Assembly: GCA_029778535.1 (NCBI GenBank)
Contig: JAKOQB010000067.1
Coordinates: 1-64,000 of the forward strand
Origin: Pseudomonadota bacterium
Lineage (GTDB): Bacteria > Pseudomonadota > Gammaproteobacteria > Burkholderiales > Burkholderiaceae_F
Length of the DNA: 64,000 nt
Reading direction: 5' to 3'
This document shows positions 45,131-54,408 of the stretch, piece by piece. The translations under genes were made by a program, and so were the position numbers. The notes under the pieces are model-generated. The model was not told the origin of the DNA. It worked only from the letters and a program-made list of their open reading frames with translations, and did no database searches. Position 1 is the first letter of the stretch. Each line of letters opens with the position of its first letter.

Positions 45131-46015
45131 ATGACCCTGGTGCAACTGAAACATCTGCTCGCGCTCGCCGAGAAGGGCTCGTTCAGCAAGTCGGCGCAGG
45201 CCGTATTCCTGACCCAGCCGGCGCTGAGCCGCAGCATCCGTGCGCTCGAGGACGAACTCGGCATGCCGCTGTTCGACCGCGTCGGCCGGCGCAGCGAACT
45301 GACGCCGTTCGGTCGCGAGGTCGTCGCGCGCGCGCGGCAGCTCGTGCTCGAGGCCGAGGAACTGCGCGACAGCGGACGCCGGATGAAACGGGGCCACGCC
45401 GGCGTGCTGCGCATCGGCATGGGCTCCGGCCCGGGGGCGATGCTGATCACGCCGCTGCTGACGACGGTTGCGACCAAGCATCCGAAACTGCAGGTCGAAG
45501 TGTCGCGCGCCGGCACCGAGCTGCTGGTGCAGGCGCTGCGCGAGCGCGCGCTCGACGCGCTCGTGGTCGATGCGCGCGCGCTCAGGCCGGCCGCCGATTT
45601 GCGCACCGACTCGCTGCGCGAGATGCGCGGCGCCTTCATGTGCCGGCGCGGACACCCGCTGACGCGCGTGCGCGGCGGCGTGACGTTCGAGGCGGTGCGG
45701 CGCTACCCGATCGCATCGACGCCGCTCAGCGACGAAGTGGCACGCATCCTGATCGAGCGCTTCGGGCCCGGTGCTCATCCGGCGCAATGCGTGACGCTGC
45801 GCTGCGAGGAGATCCGCAGCCTCGTGGACGTCGCCACGCGCAGCGACGCGGTGCTGATCGCCATCCGTGCCGCCGCGCCCGACCTGGTCGAGCTGCGCAT
45901 GAAGCCTGCGCTCGATGCGCGGGCGCGCTTCGGCCTGGTCACGCTCGCGCGACGGACCGAGGCGCCGGCGCTCGCAATCGTGCGCGCGCTGATGGAGGAA
46001 CTGCTGCAGGACTGA
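45131..46015 (+). CDS. LysR-family transcriptional regulator
   Basis: The 294-residue regulator has the LysR helix-turn-helix at residues about 4-60 (LVQLKHLLALAEKGSFSKSA then FLTQPALSRSIRALEDELG) and a C-terminal substrate-binding fold. It is divergent from the Bug/M20 genes, the usual layout when a LysR protein controls its neighbours. The effector is unknown. The ATG at 45131 follows a GGAG site. Confidence 0.93.
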   Translation: MTLVQLKHLLALAEKGSFSKSAQAVFLTQPALSRSIRALEDELGMPLFDRVGRRSELTPFGREVVARARQLVLEAEELRDSGRRMKRGHAGVLRIGMGSGPGAMLITPLLTTVATKHPKLQVEVSRAGTELLVQALRERALDALVVDARALRPAADLRTDSLREMRGAFMCRRGHPLTRVRGGVTFEAVRRYPIASTPLSDEVARILIERFGPGAHPAQCVTLRCEEIRSLVDVATRSDAVLIAIRAAAPDLVELRMKPALDARARFGLVTLARRTEAPALAIVRALMEELLQD

Positions 46016-46085
46016 CTGCGCGCACAGCGTCTGGCGCGGTAGCGTCCGCACCGGGACAATGCGCGCACTTCAATTCGAGGTTGCC

Positions 46086-46745
46086 ATGCCGAACGCATCG
46101 CTATGGACGCTTTCCAACGCGCAGATCGCCGTCGAGGCGGTCGCGATCACGGCGTTCGCCGTCTCCGGGCTGCTCGAGGCGGCGCGCAAGCGCCTCGACG
46201 CCGTCGGCGTGTGCGTCGTCGCCGGGCTCGCCGCGTTCGGCGGCGGCACGCTGCGCGACATCCTGCTCGATCGGCGCCCGTTCTTCTGGGTCGCGCATGC
46301 CGCCTGGGTCTGGGCGCTGCTGGCGCTCGCCATCGCCGCGATGCTGTTCCTGCGCGCGCGCCACCTCGATCCGACCGAGCGCGCGATGCAGTGGCCCGAT
46401 GCGCTCGGGCTGGGACTGTTCACCGCCAGCGGCGCGCAGATCGCGCTCGACGCGGCGCTGCCGCCGATCGTCGCGGTGCTGATGGGCATGGTCACCGCTG
46501 TGTTCGGCGGCGTGCTGCGCGACATCGTGTGCAACGAGATTCCGAGCGCGTTCCGCGATCACCGCCCGTATGCGGTGTGCTCGTTCGCCGGCGGCTGGGT
46601 GCTGGTGCTTGCGCACGCGCTCGCGGCGCCTGAATGGCTGGCGCTGACGGCCGCGGCGGCGACGGCCGCGCTGCTGCGGGCGCTGGCGCTCTACACGGGC
46701 TACACGCTGCCGGCATGGCAGCCGGCCGGGCGGACGCGCGGCTGA
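46086..46745 (+). CDS. TRIC cation channel family / YicG-like membrane protein
   Basis: The 219-residue protein has about seven membrane helices in two similar halves, with the repeated GGGTLRDILLDRRPFFW and GGVLRDIVCNEIPSAF motifs of UPF0126/TRIC proteins. These form small cation channels in bacteria; a glycine transport role has been proposed for YicG. The ATG at 46086 has a GAGG site and avoids a spurious upstream extension. It ends 13 bases before a MITE-like element. Confidence 0.92.
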   Translation: MPNASLWTLSNAQIAVEAVAITAFAVSGLLEAARKRLDAVGVCVVAGLAAFGGGTLRDILLDRRPFFWVAHAAWVWALLALAIAAMLFLRARHLDPTERAMQWPDALGLGLFTASGAQIALDAALPPIVAVLMGMVTAVFGGVLRDIVCNEIPSAFRDHRPYAVCSFAGGWVLVLAHALAAPEWLALTAAAATAALLRALALYTGYTLPAWQPAGRTRG

Positions 46746-46758
46746 AACGACGCCGCGC

Positions 46759-47032
46759 TTAGAACCTATCCGTGAATAATTCGTGTGTGCGACGGGCCGC
46801 TTTGGCTTGCAGTGCGCGGCGCGAGGAGCGCGGTTTGGTCAATCCAAATGAGCGACGAGCAACAAAGCAATGCGAGCCAAAGCGGCCCGTCCCGGAGGGT
46901 TGTCGTCAGAAAGCCCGGCTGCGGCGTTGCCCGGCTTGGCCGTAGGCCGAGCTACTGTCCTGCGCCGGGCGCCTTGCATCCGGGCTTTCTGGCGACAACG
47001 CATCGCGCGAATTATTCACGGATAGGTTCTTA
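46759..47032. mobile_element. MITE-like element with cruciform-forming interior
   Basis: About 270 bp bounded by perfect 22-bp terminal inverted repeats starting GAACCTATCCGTGAATAATT (46762 on the left, ending 47029 on the right), flanked by TTA on both sides (46759-46761 and 47030-47032). Inside are two further stems: ACGGGCCGCTTTGGCT (46792-46807) pairs perfectly with 46875-46890, and GTTGTCGTCAGAAAGCCCGG (46899-46918) pairs with 46980-46999 with one mismatch. It has no coding capacity. The right TTA is the thiolase stop codon on the minus strand. Confidence 0.85.
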
Positions 47033-48235
47033 GACGCGTTCGATGACGACCGCGATCCCCTGGCCGACGCCGATGCACATCGTGGCCAGCGCGTAGCGGC
47101 CGCCGATCCGGTGCAGCTGGCTGATTGCGGTCGTCACGAGCCGCGCGCCGCTCGCGCCGAGCGGATGTCCCAGCGCGATCGCGCCGCCGTTCGGGTTCAC
47201 GCGCGGATCGTCGTCGGCCAGCCCCAGATCGCGCAGCACCGCCAGGACCTGCGCGGCGAACGCCTCGTTCAGCTCGATCACGTCCATCTGCGCGAGCGTC
47301 AGGCCGGTCAATTCGAGCGCCTTGCGCGTGGCCGGCGCCGGGCCGATGCCCATGATGCGCGGCGCCACGCCGGCGGTGGCCATGCCGACCACGCGCGCCC
47401 GCGGCGTCAGGCCATGGCGCGCGGCGGCCGCTTCGCCGGCGAGCAGCAGCGCGCAGGCGCCGTCGTTGACGCCGGACGCGTTGCCGGCGGTCACGCTGCC
47501 GTCCGGCCGCACCACGCCCTTCAGCCGGGCCAGCGCGTCGAGCGATGTTTCGCGCGGGTGCTCGTCCTTCGCGACCGTGATCGGCGCGCCTTTCTTCGAC
47601 GGTATGACGACCGGGGCGATCTCGGCGTCGAAGAGGCCGCCTTGTTGCGCCTTCAGTGCGTTCATCTGCGAGCGCAGCGCCATGCGGTCCTGCGCTTCGC
47701 GCTCGATGCGAAACTGCTGCGCCACGTTCTCCGCCGTCTCCGGCATCGAATCGACGCCGTACTTCTGTTTCATCAGCGCGTTGACGAAGCGCCAGCCGAT
47801 CGTCGTGTCGTACACCGCGTTCGCGCGCGAGTAGGCGGTCTCCGCCTTCGGCAGCACGAAGGGCGCGCGGCTCATGCTCTCCACGCCGCCGGCAATCGCG
47901 AGCTGCGCTTCGCCGCTGCGAATCGCGCGCGCCGCCGCGCCGACCGCGTGCAGTCCCGAGCCGCACAGCCGGTTGATCGTGGCACCGGGCACTTGCTGTG
48001 GCAGTCCCGCGAGCAGCAGCGACATGCGTGCGACGTTGCGGTTGTCCTCGCCCGCCTGGTTGGCGCAGCCGAACAGCACGTCGTCGACCGCGGCCCAGTC
48101 GACTTTCGGATTGCGCGCGATAAGCGCCCTGATCGGGATCGCGCCGAGGTCGTCGGCGCGCACCGATGCGAGCGCGCCGCCGTAGCGTCCGAACGGCGTG
48201 CGGATCGCGTCGCAGACGAATGCCTGCGGCATCAT
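47030..48235 (-). CDS. pcaF: 3-oxoadipyl-CoA thiolase
   Basis: The 401-residue thiolase cleaves 3-oxoadipyl-CoA to succinyl-CoA and acetyl-CoA, the last step of the box route. Motifs: the acyl-accepting cysteine in NRLCGSGLHA, GGVESMSRAPFV, DTTIGWRFVN (common in the PcaF/PaaJ group), HPLGASGARL and the final CIGVGQGIA. The ATG overlaps the stop of the dehydrogenase upstream. Its TAA stop forms the right boundary of a MITE-like element. Two adjacent ATGs make the start ambiguous by one residue. Confidence 0.93.
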   Translation of the reverse strand: MMPQAFVCDAIRTPFGRYGGALASVRADDLGAIPIRALIARNPKVDWAAVDDVLFGCANQAGEDNRNVARMSLLLAGLPQQVPGATINRLCGSGLHAVGAAARAIRSGEAQLAIAGGVESMSRAPFVLPKAETAYSRANAVYDTTIGWRFVNALMKQKYGVDSMPETAENVAQQFRIEREAQDRMALRSQMNALKAQQGGLFDAEIAPVVIPSKKGAPITVAKDEHPRETSLDALARLKGVVRPDGSVTAGNASGVNDGACALLLAGEAAAARHGLTPRARVVGMATAGVAPRIMGIGPAPATRKALELTGLTLAQMDVIELNEAFAAQVLAVLRDLGLADDDPRVNPNGGAIALGHPLGASGARLVTTAISQLHRIGGRYALATMCIGVGQGIAVVIERV

Positions 48236-49767
48236 CGCTCTCCGATCCGAACCGACGCGCGGGCGCGAACCAGCCAGGGGCTCGCGCGGTAGCGCTCGCC
48301 GCGATAGTGTTCATCGAGCGCGTCGAGCAGCGCGATCACCCCGCCCGCGCTCCACTGCGCCAGCCATTCGAACGGGCCGGCCGGATAGTTGACGCCGAGC
48401 TTCATCGCCGCGTCCGCGCCGTCGGTCGTGCACACGCCCTGCTGCACGGCGTCCGCCGCCTCGTTGATCAGCATCGCCACCGTGCGCGCGACGATCAGTC
48501 CCGGCGTGTCGGCGACCCGCTGCGGCGCGAAGCCGAGCGCGGCAAGCCACGCCGGCGCCTGCGTTCGCCAGGCCTCTCTCGCGCCGTCGGCCAGCGCGTA
48601 TGCGAGCGCGGCGCCGTTCGTGGCGGTAAGCGGCCGGTCGAATACCGCGACGTCGCGCACGCCCAGCGCAGCGGCCAGCTCGTGCGCGCAGCGGCCGTCG
48701 GTCAGCACCAGGCGGGCGGCGTCGATCGCCAGCCCGGTCCAGCCGCTCGCGCGCTCGCGCGTCGCGTTGCGCCCGCCAAGCTGCGGGCGCTGCTCGACCG
48801 CGGCCGCGAGCCGGTCGGCCACCGTATCGTCGCCGTGCACTGCGATTGCGCGCGGCGCCGCCGGCGCGTCGTGTACGGTCGCCGGCAGAGCGGGCGCGCC
48901 GTCCGGATAGCGGTAGAACCCGCGCCCGCTCTTGCGCCCGAGCAGTCCGCCGTCGACGAGTTCCCTCTGCACCAGCGACGGCACGTAGCGCTTGTCGTAG
49001 AAGTTGGCCGCGTACACCGACTGCGTAACCGCGAAGTTGGTGTCGTGGCCGATCAGGTCCATCAGTTCGCACGGTCCCATACGGAAGCCCGCGCCGCGCA
49101 GGCAGGCGTCGAGCACTTCGGGCCGCGCCGCCTGCTCCTGCAGCAGCGCCAGCGCTTCGGCGTAGTACGGCCGCGCGATGCGGTTGACGATGAAGCCGGG
49201 CGTGGAGCGCGCGTGCACCGGCTGCTTGCCCCACAGTTTGCTCAGTTCGTAGATCGCCTCGGCCACCGTCGGCTCGGTGTGCAGGCCGGACACCACTTCG
49301 ACCAGCTTCATCAGCGGCACCGGGTTGAAGAAATGCATGCCGACCAGCCGGCCCGGGTGCGCCAGCCCGTTGGCGATCGCCGTGACCGAGATCGACGAGG
49401 TGTTGGTCGCGAGCACGCAGTCGGCGGCGACCACCGCCTCGAGCTGCCGGAACAGCGCACGCTTGGCTTCGAGATCCTCGACGATCGCCTCGAGCGCGAG
49501 CTGCGAATCGCGCGCCGCGTCGAGCGCCGTGATCGGCTCGATGAGCGCCAGGATCGTCTGGGCGGCATCCGCACTGAGCTTGCCCTTCGTGACGAGGCCG
49601 TCGAAAAGCTGCGCGAGTTTCGCCTTCGCCTGCGCCGCGGCGCCTTCGCGCGCATCGAACAGCCGGACACGGTGGCCCGCCTGCGCGGCGACCTGCGCGA
49701 TGCCCGCGCCCATGATGCCGGCGCCGATCACGAGCACCGGCGCCTCCTTCAGTGTCTGCACGTTCAT
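48232..49767 (-). CDS. paaH: 3-hydroxyacyl-CoA dehydrogenase, two-domain (PaaH type)
   Basis: The 511-residue protein has the NAD-binding motif VLVIGAGIMGAGIAQVAAQAG and HFFNPVPLMKLVEVV in the first half, and two C-terminal 3HCDH domains (TPGFIVNRIARPYYAEAL and TPGLIVARTVAMLINEAAD). The domain set and size match PaaH/PaaC, which oxidises 3-hydroxyadipyl-CoA. Its ATG shares a base with the boxA stop (TGATG) and its stop overlaps the thiolase start, so it is part of the box operon. Confidence 0.93.
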   Translation of the reverse strand: MNVQTLKEAPVLVIGAGIMGAGIAQVAAQAGHRVRLFDAREGAAAQAKAKLAQLFDGLVTKGKLSADAAQTILALIEPITALDAARDSQLALEAIVEDLEAKRALFRQLEAVVAADCVLATNTSSISVTAIANGLAHPGRLVGMHFFNPVPLMKLVEVVSGLHTEPTVAEAIYELSKLWGKQPVHARSTPGFIVNRIARPYYAEALALLQEQAARPEVLDACLRGAGFRMGPCELMDLIGHDTNFAVTQSVYAANFYDKRYVPSLVQRELVDGGLLGRKSGRGFYRYPDGAPALPATVHDAPAAPRAIAVHGDDTVADRLAAAVEQRPQLGGRNATRERASGWTGLAIDAARLVLTDGRCAHELAAALGVRDVAVFDRPLTATNGAALAYALADGAREAWRTQAPAWLAALGFAPQRVADTPGLIVARTVAMLINEAADAVQQGVCTTDGADAAMKLGVNYPAGPFEWLAQWSAGGVIALLDALDEHYRGERYRASPWLVRARASVRIGER

Positions 49768-51047
49768 CAGTACGTTTCCAGATGCAGCCGGCCTTCCTTC
49801 TTCAGCGCCGCGCCGATCGCCTCCCACGCCAGCCCCGCCTGCTGCGCGATGTCGCGCAGCGCGAGCACCACGCCTTCTTCCATCGCCTTCAGCCCGCAGA
49901 TGTAGAAGTAGGTGTTCGGGTCGGCGAGCAGCGGCGCCAGATCGGCGGCGCGCTCGCGCAGCGCGTCCTGCACGTAGCGCTTCGGCTGCCCCGGCGTGCG
50001 CGAGAAGGCAAAACTGATGTCGATGAAGTCCTTCGGCAGGTTCTGCAGCGGGCCGAAGTAGGGGAGTTCTTCCTTGGTGCGGGCGCCGAAGAAGAGCATC
50101 AGCTTGCCGCCTTCGAACTTGCCGGACTTGCGCAGCCGCCGGCGCCATTCGGTCATCGCGCGCATCGGCGCGCTGCCGGTGCCGGTGCAGATCATCACGA
50201 TGTTCGAGCGCGGGTGATTGGGCATCAGAAAGCTGGCGCCGAAAGGCCCGATCACCCGCACCTTGTCGCCGAGCTTGAGGTCGCACATGTAATTGGACGC
50301 CACGCCGCGCACCGGCCGGCCCTGGTGATCCTCGAGCACGCGCTTGATCGTCAGCGCGATGTTGTTGTAGCCGGGGCGCTCGCCGTTGCGCGCGCTCGCG
50401 ATCGAATACTGGCGCGGATGGTGCGGCCGGCCGGCGGCGTCCACGCCGGGCGGAATGATCCCGATCGACTGGCCTTCGAGCACGGGCAACGGCGTGGTGC
50501 CGAAGTCGAGCACGATGTGATGCGTGTCGTAGTCGTGGCCGACGTCGGTGACGCGCAGATTGCCGGTCACCGTCGCGGTGACGAACTTCTCCGGGGCCTT
50601 CGGTCCGTACAGGTTGGTGAAGGCGTGCGCGGCCGACCACGGCGGCAGCGTCGCGCCGTATTGCGCGCTGATAAATGGCGCCCCGTCGGCGATCGCCGCG
50701 GGCAGAACCGGTGTGACCGGCTCGACCGCGGGCAGCGCATCGGGCGCGATTCCCTCCGCCGCCAACTGCTCGGACGTCAGCTCGTCCGGCAGCGCATCCC
50801 AGCCGAGCTGCTCGGCGACGCTGTACGCACGCGCGATCGGAACGATGCGCCAGTTGTCGATCGAACCCGTCGGGCACGGCGCGATGCAGGCCATGCAGTA
50901 GTTGCACTTGGCCGCATCCACCACGTAATTGCACGCGTCGTGCGTGATCGCGTTGACCGGGCAGGTCGCCTCGCACGTGTTGCAGCGAATGCAGATCTCG
51001 GGGTCGATCAGATGCTGCCTGATGACCCGCGCTTCGGCCATGTCCAT
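49767..51047 (-). CDS. boxA: Benzoyl-CoA 2,3-epoxidase reductase component BoxA
   Basis: The 426-residue flavoprotein has two 4Fe-4S motifs at the N-terminus (C19/C22/C25/C29 and C48/C51/C54/C58) and a ferredoxin-NADP reductase-like part with [11 protein letters not shown] for [15 protein letters not shown] for NADPH and [12 protein letters not shown] near the C-terminus. It passes electrons from NADPH to BoxB. A GGAG site lies before the ATG. The gene lies 33 bases after boxB. Confidence 0.96.
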   Translation of the reverse strand: MDMAEARVIRQHLIDPEICIRCNTCEATCPVNAITHDACNYVVDAAKCNYCMACIAPCPTGSIDNWRIVPIARAYSVAEQLGWDALPDELTSEQLAAEGIAPDALPAVEPVTPVLPAAIADGAPFISAQYGATLPPWSAAHAFTNLYGPKAPEKFVTATVTGNLRVTDVGHDYDTHHIVLDFGTTPLPVLEGQSIGIIPPGVDAAGRPHHPRQYSIASARNGERPGYNNIALTIKRVLEDHQGRPVRGVASNYMCDLKLGDKVRVIGPFGASFLMPNHPRSNIVMICTGTGSAPMRAMTEWRRRLRKSGKFEGGKLMLFFGARTKEELPYFGPLQNLPKDFIDISFAFSRTPGQPKRYVQDALRERAADLAPLLADPNTYFYICGLKAMEEGVVLALRDIAQQAGLAWEAIGAALKKEGRLHLETY

Positions 51048-51080
51048 CTTGTCTCCTGTCCGCTGGAACCGGCGTCCAGC

Positions 51081-52508
51081 TCAGCCGAAGCGGACGTACT
51101 GGAAGTCCACCGGCTGCCGATTGATCCCCATCGCCGGCGGCGCGATCCAGTTGGCGAACTTGCCCGGCTCGATCACGCGCCCCATCAGCGACGCGACGAA
51201 CGCCCGGTCGGTTCCGGTCGGCAGCCATTGCGCGACGTTGGCGTTCCACTCCTGATCGCTGACGACGCGACCTTGCGGCGACACCTTCACTTCCTTCAGC
51301 GCGCCGATGTTGCGGTGGAACGCCTTGTGCGGCGTCTTCAGGCGGAACGGGATGCCCGCCTTCTCGATCACCTTGTTCCAGCGCTCGACGCCGGCGATCG
51401 AGTCCTTGATGTAGTCGTCGCGCAGCACTTCGTTCAGCGCATTGAGCAGCGGCACTTCCCTCTCGACCAGCTCGCCGTTCTGGACCGCGAGCACCTTGTA
51501 GGTGGCGCCCTTCAGCAGATGGTCGTCGCTGCGCTTGCCCTCCTCGAAGCGGCCCTTCAGTCCCGAGCTGTAGAAGGTGGCGGCGTTGCTCGACTCGTCG
51601 GCGCCGAAGAGGTCGATCGTCACGCTGAAATGGAAGTTCAGGTACCGCTGGATCGTCGGCAGGTCGATCACGCCGGCGGCGCGCAGCCTGGCGGGGTCGT
51701 CGGTCTTCAGCTGGTTCATCGCCTGGCAGGTGCGCTGGATCACGCGCGACACACCCGACTCGCCGACGAACATGTGGTGCGCTTCCTCGGTCAGCATGAA
51801 CTTCGTCGTCCGCGCCAGCGGGTCGAAGCCGCTCTCGGCCAGCGCACAGAGCTGGAACTTGCCGTCGCGATCGGTGAAGTACGTGAACATGAAGAAAGCC
51901 AGCCAGTCGGGCGTCTTCTCGTTGAACGCCTGCAGGATGCGCGGGTTGTCCTGGTCGCCGCTGCGGCGTTCGAGCAGCGCTTCGCCTTCCTCGCGGCCGC
52001 CGCGGCCGAAGTACTTGTGCAGCAGATACACCATCGCCCACAGGTGCCGGCCTTCCTCGACGTTGACCTGGAACAGGTTGCGCAGGTCGTACAGGCTGGG
52101 GCAAGTCAGCCCCAGATGGCGCTGCTGTTCGACCGACGCGGGCTCGGTGTCGCCCTGCGTGACGATGATGCGGCGCAGGTTCGCGCGATGCTCGCCCGGG
52201 ACGTCCTGCCACGCGTCCTCGCCCTTGTGGTCGCCGAAGTGGATCTTGCGGCCGGCCTCGGCCGGGTTCAGGAAGATGCCCCAGCGATAGTCCGGCATCT
52301 TCACGTAGCCGAACTGCGCCCAACCCTGCGGGTCGACGCTGACGGCCGTGCGCAGGTACACGTCGAAATTCTTCGACCCTTCGGGCCCCATGTCGGCCCA
52401 CCACTTCAGGTAGTTGGGCTGCCACTGCTCGAGCGCCCGCTGCAGCGTGCGGTCTTCGCTGAGGTTGACGTTGTTGGGGATCTTCTCGCTGTAGTTGATG
52501 GTGGACAT
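51081..52508 (-). CDS. boxB: Benzoyl-CoA 2,3-epoxidase oxygenase component BoxB
   Basis: The 475-residue diiron oxygenase inserts one oxygen atom into benzoyl-CoA to give the 2,3-epoxide. Ligands predicted by alignment to known BoxB are E122, E152, H155 (EEGRHLW), D213, E242 and H245 (EEAHHMF). Length and the N-terminal MSTINYSEKIPNNVNL are typical. It is preceded by a 127-base spacer that contains an inverted heptamer repeat. Confidence 0.97.
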   Translation of the reverse strand: MSTINYSEKIPNNVNLSEDRTLQRALEQWQPNYLKWWADMGPEGSKNFDVYLRTAVSVDPQGWAQFGYVKMPDYRWGIFLNPAEAGRKIHFGDHKGEDAWQDVPGEHRANLRRIIVTQGDTEPASVEQQRHLGLTCPSLYDLRNLFQVNVEEGRHLWAMVYLLHKYFGRGGREEGEALLERRSGDQDNPRILQAFNEKTPDWLAFFMFTYFTDRDGKFQLCALAESGFDPLARTTKFMLTEEAHHMFVGESGVSRVIQRTCQAMNQLKTDDPARLRAAGVIDLPTIQRYLNFHFSVTIDLFGADESSNAATFYSSGLKGRFEEGKRSDDHLLKGATYKVLAVQNGELVEREVPLLNALNEVLRDDYIKDSIAGVERWNKVIEKAGIPFRLKTPHKAFHRNIGALKEVKVSPQGRVVSDQEWNANVAQWLPTGTDRAFVASLMGRVIEPGKFANWIAPPAMGINRQPVDFQYVRFG

Positions 52509-52546
52509 GGGGTGTCGTTTCCTGTGAAGTGGTGTGATCTTCGGTG

Positions 52547-52630
52547 GTTGCTCGTTGTTCGTCGTTCGTTGTTCGTTGAGACCGCGGGCGTGCGAGATTT
52601 GCGAGCAACGAACAACGAGTAGCGAGCAAC
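52547..52630. repeat. Heptamer array C, arranged as an inverted repeat
   Basis: The left part (52547-52581) reads GTTGCTC, GTTGTTC, GTCGTTC, GTTGTTC, GTTGAGA. The right part (52596-52630) reads GATTTGC, GAGCAAC, GAACAAC, GAGTAGC, GAGCAAC, again in exact 7-base phase. The two parts are reverse complements apart from scattered changes, separated by a 14-base GC-rich loop. They could form a long imperfect hairpin in the mRNA between boxC and boxB. Unit types match arrays at 18626 and 29187. Confidence 0.9.
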
Positions 52631-52635
52631 GGCCC

Positions 52636-54294
52636 TTAGACTCGGTGCCAGTCGAACGCGGCCTTCTCGCCCTTGCCGTAGACCTTGAGCGCGCCGCGGT
52701 CGCCGACGGCGTTGGGGCGCTGGAAGATCCAGTTCTGCCAGGCGGTCAAGCGCCCGAAGATGCGGGTGAACATCGTCTCCTTGCCGTTGAAGCGCAAATT
52801 GGCCTCCATTCCGGTCAGTGCGTCGGGCGACATCGACGCGCGCTCCTCGATCGCGATGCGCACCTCGTCGGCCCAGTCGAGATCGTCGGGCTTCGACGTG
52901 ACCAGCCCGACCGCGAACGCGGCATCGGCATCGAGCGGGCGTCCGGCCTGCGCGCGCACCGCTTCCAGCGCCGGCTGTTCGTCGTAGAAGCGGCGGCCCA
53001 GTCGGCTCTGGCCGGTGGCCATCGGATAGACGCCGAAGTTGGTGTCCGACACGGTGATCTTCGGTGCGCGCGCCGCGTCGTTCGGCAGCGCGAGCATGTA
53101 GCCACGGTCGCAGGCGAGCGCCAGTTCGAGCAACGTGCCGGCGAAGCACGAACCCGGCTCGATCAGCGCGAACAGGCTGCGCGACGACACGTCCAGCCGC
53201 GACAGCGTGCGGCGCAAATGACCGATCGTCTCGCGCACGAACCAATGACCCTTGTGCGCCAGCAGCGTCGCATCCATCGCCAGGGCCGCGGCGACGTCGC
53301 CTTCGGTCTTGATCAGCCAGGTGCCGATGTCCAGTTCGTTGGTACGCATCGACAGAATCGCATCGTCCAGTTCGCGCGCGAGCGCCAGCGGATACCAGTT
53401 GCTGCCGGTGGCCATGATCGCGTCGATCGTCGTGGGCTGCTCGGGGCCGGGGCCCTTCACCGTGAATGTGGCGGTGCGCCGTGCCCGGTCGATCTCGACC
53501 TTCACGTTCGGGTAGCGCAGCGCGTCGGCTTCGATCACGCGATTCAGTGGCGTCAGCGCGACGCCCTTGGCATCGGCCGGTCGATCGGACAGCGCCGCCA
53601 GCGCCAGCGCGCGCTCCCGCACCTTCTGCGCGAACACGGCCGGCTTGGCGATTTCGTCGACCAGCCGCCAGTCCTTCGCCTTCTGGCCGCGCACGCCCTC
53701 GGACGTCGTGCAGAAGATGTCGGCGAGATCGTGGCGCACATGGCGCTTGTCGGTCACGCGCGTGAGCCCGCCCGTGCCGGGCAGCACGCCGAGCAGCGGC
53801 ACTTCCGGCAGGCTCACCGCGCTCGAGCGATCGTCGACCAGGATGATCTCGTCGCATGCCAGCGCCAGTTCGTAGCCGCCGCCTGCGCAGGCGCCGTTGA
53901 CCGCGGCGACGAACTTCAGGCCCGAGTGCTGCGACGAATCCTCCAGCCCGTTGCGCGTCTCGTTGGTGAACTTGCAGAAATTCACCTTCCACGCGTGGCT
54001 CGAGACGCCGAGCATGAAGATGTTGGCGCCCGAGCAGAACACCTTGTCCTTCAGGCTCGTGATCACGACGCTGCGCACTTCCGGATGCTCGAAGCGGATG
54101 CGGTTGATCGCGTCGTTCAGTTCGATGTCGACGCCGAGGTCGTAGCTGTTCAGCTTCAGCTTGTAGCCGGGGCGCAGGCCGCCGTTCTCGTCGAAGTCGG
54201 CCGCCAGCGTCGCGACGGGACCGTCGAACTTCAGCTGCCAATGCCGGTACTGCGCGGGGTTCGTCTGGTAGTCGACGCGGGGGGTGGCGCTCAC
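52636..54294 (-). CDS. boxC: 2,3-epoxybenzoyl-CoA dihydrolase BoxC
   Basis: The 552-residue crotonase-fold enzyme hydrolyses 2,3-epoxybenzoyl-CoA, opening the ring to 3,4-dehydroadipyl-CoA semialdehyde and formate. It is larger than simple crotonases, with two crotonase-like halves. Motifs include DKVFCSGANIFMLG, NGACAGGGYELALACDEI and EVPLLGVLPGTGGLTRVTDK. The GTG start at 54294 has a GAGGAG site. It is the first gene of the minus-strand arm boxC-boxB-boxA-paaH-pcaF. Confidence 0.96.
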   Translation of the reverse strand: MSATPRVDYQTNPAQYRHWQLKFDGPVATLAADFDENGGLRPGYKLKLNSYDLGVDIELNDAINRIRFEHPEVRSVVITSLKDKVFCSGANIFMLGVSSHAWKVNFCKFTNETRNGLEDSSQHSGLKFVAAVNGACAGGGYELALACDEIILVDDRSSAVSLPEVPLLGVLPGTGGLTRVTDKRHVRHDLADIFCTTSEGVRGQKAKDWRLVDEIAKPAVFAQKVRERALALAALSDRPADAKGVALTPLNRVIEADALRYPNVKVEIDRARRTATFTVKGPGPEQPTTIDAIMATGSNWYPLALARELDDAILSMRTNELDIGTWLIKTEGDVAAALAMDATLLAHKGHWFVRETIGHLRRTLSRLDVSSRSLFALIEPGSCFAGTLLELALACDRGYMLALPNDAARAPKITVSDTNFGVYPMATGQSRLGRRFYDEQPALEAVRAQAGRPLDADAAFAVGLVTSKPDDLDWADEVRIAIEERASMSPDALTGMEANLRFNGKETMFTRIFGRLTAWQNWIFQRPNAVGDRGALKVYGKGEKAAFDWHRV

Positions 54295-54350
54295 GGAATG
54301 GTCTCCTCGGTGATTGGAACGATAGTGCAGAGTCGGTCAACGTGATAAGC

Positions 54351-54380
54351 AGCATAATGCATCACGGCGCCCGGCGTCAA
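54351..54380 (-). promoter_or_regulatory. Predicted promoter of the boxCBA operon
   Basis: On the minus strand TTGACG (54380-54375) and TATGCT (54356-54351) are 18 bases apart, upstream of boxC. A 20-base motif that is also found beyond boxR touches the -35 region. Dyads CGTGAT/ATCACG (54341-54366) surround the -10. Confidence 0.6.
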
Positions 54381-54397
54381 GCACTTTTGTTCATATC
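54378..54397. promoter_or_regulatory. Shared 20-bp motif, candidate BoxR site 1
   Basis: CAAGCACTTTTGTTCATATC lies between boxC and boxR and matches CAAGCACAATAGTTCATCTC at 55412-55431 at 16 of 20 positions. Overlap with the -35 box of the boxC promoter would suit repression by BoxR. Confidence 0.55.
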
Positions 54398-54408
54398 ACG
54401 CGAACAGG

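Noticed and set aside
49768..52629. Minus-strand open frame across boxB and boxA that runs into paaH
   Set aside because: It lies in a non-coding phase relative to boxB and boxA, which have complete, recognisable proteins. Only its final part from 49767 down is the paaH product.
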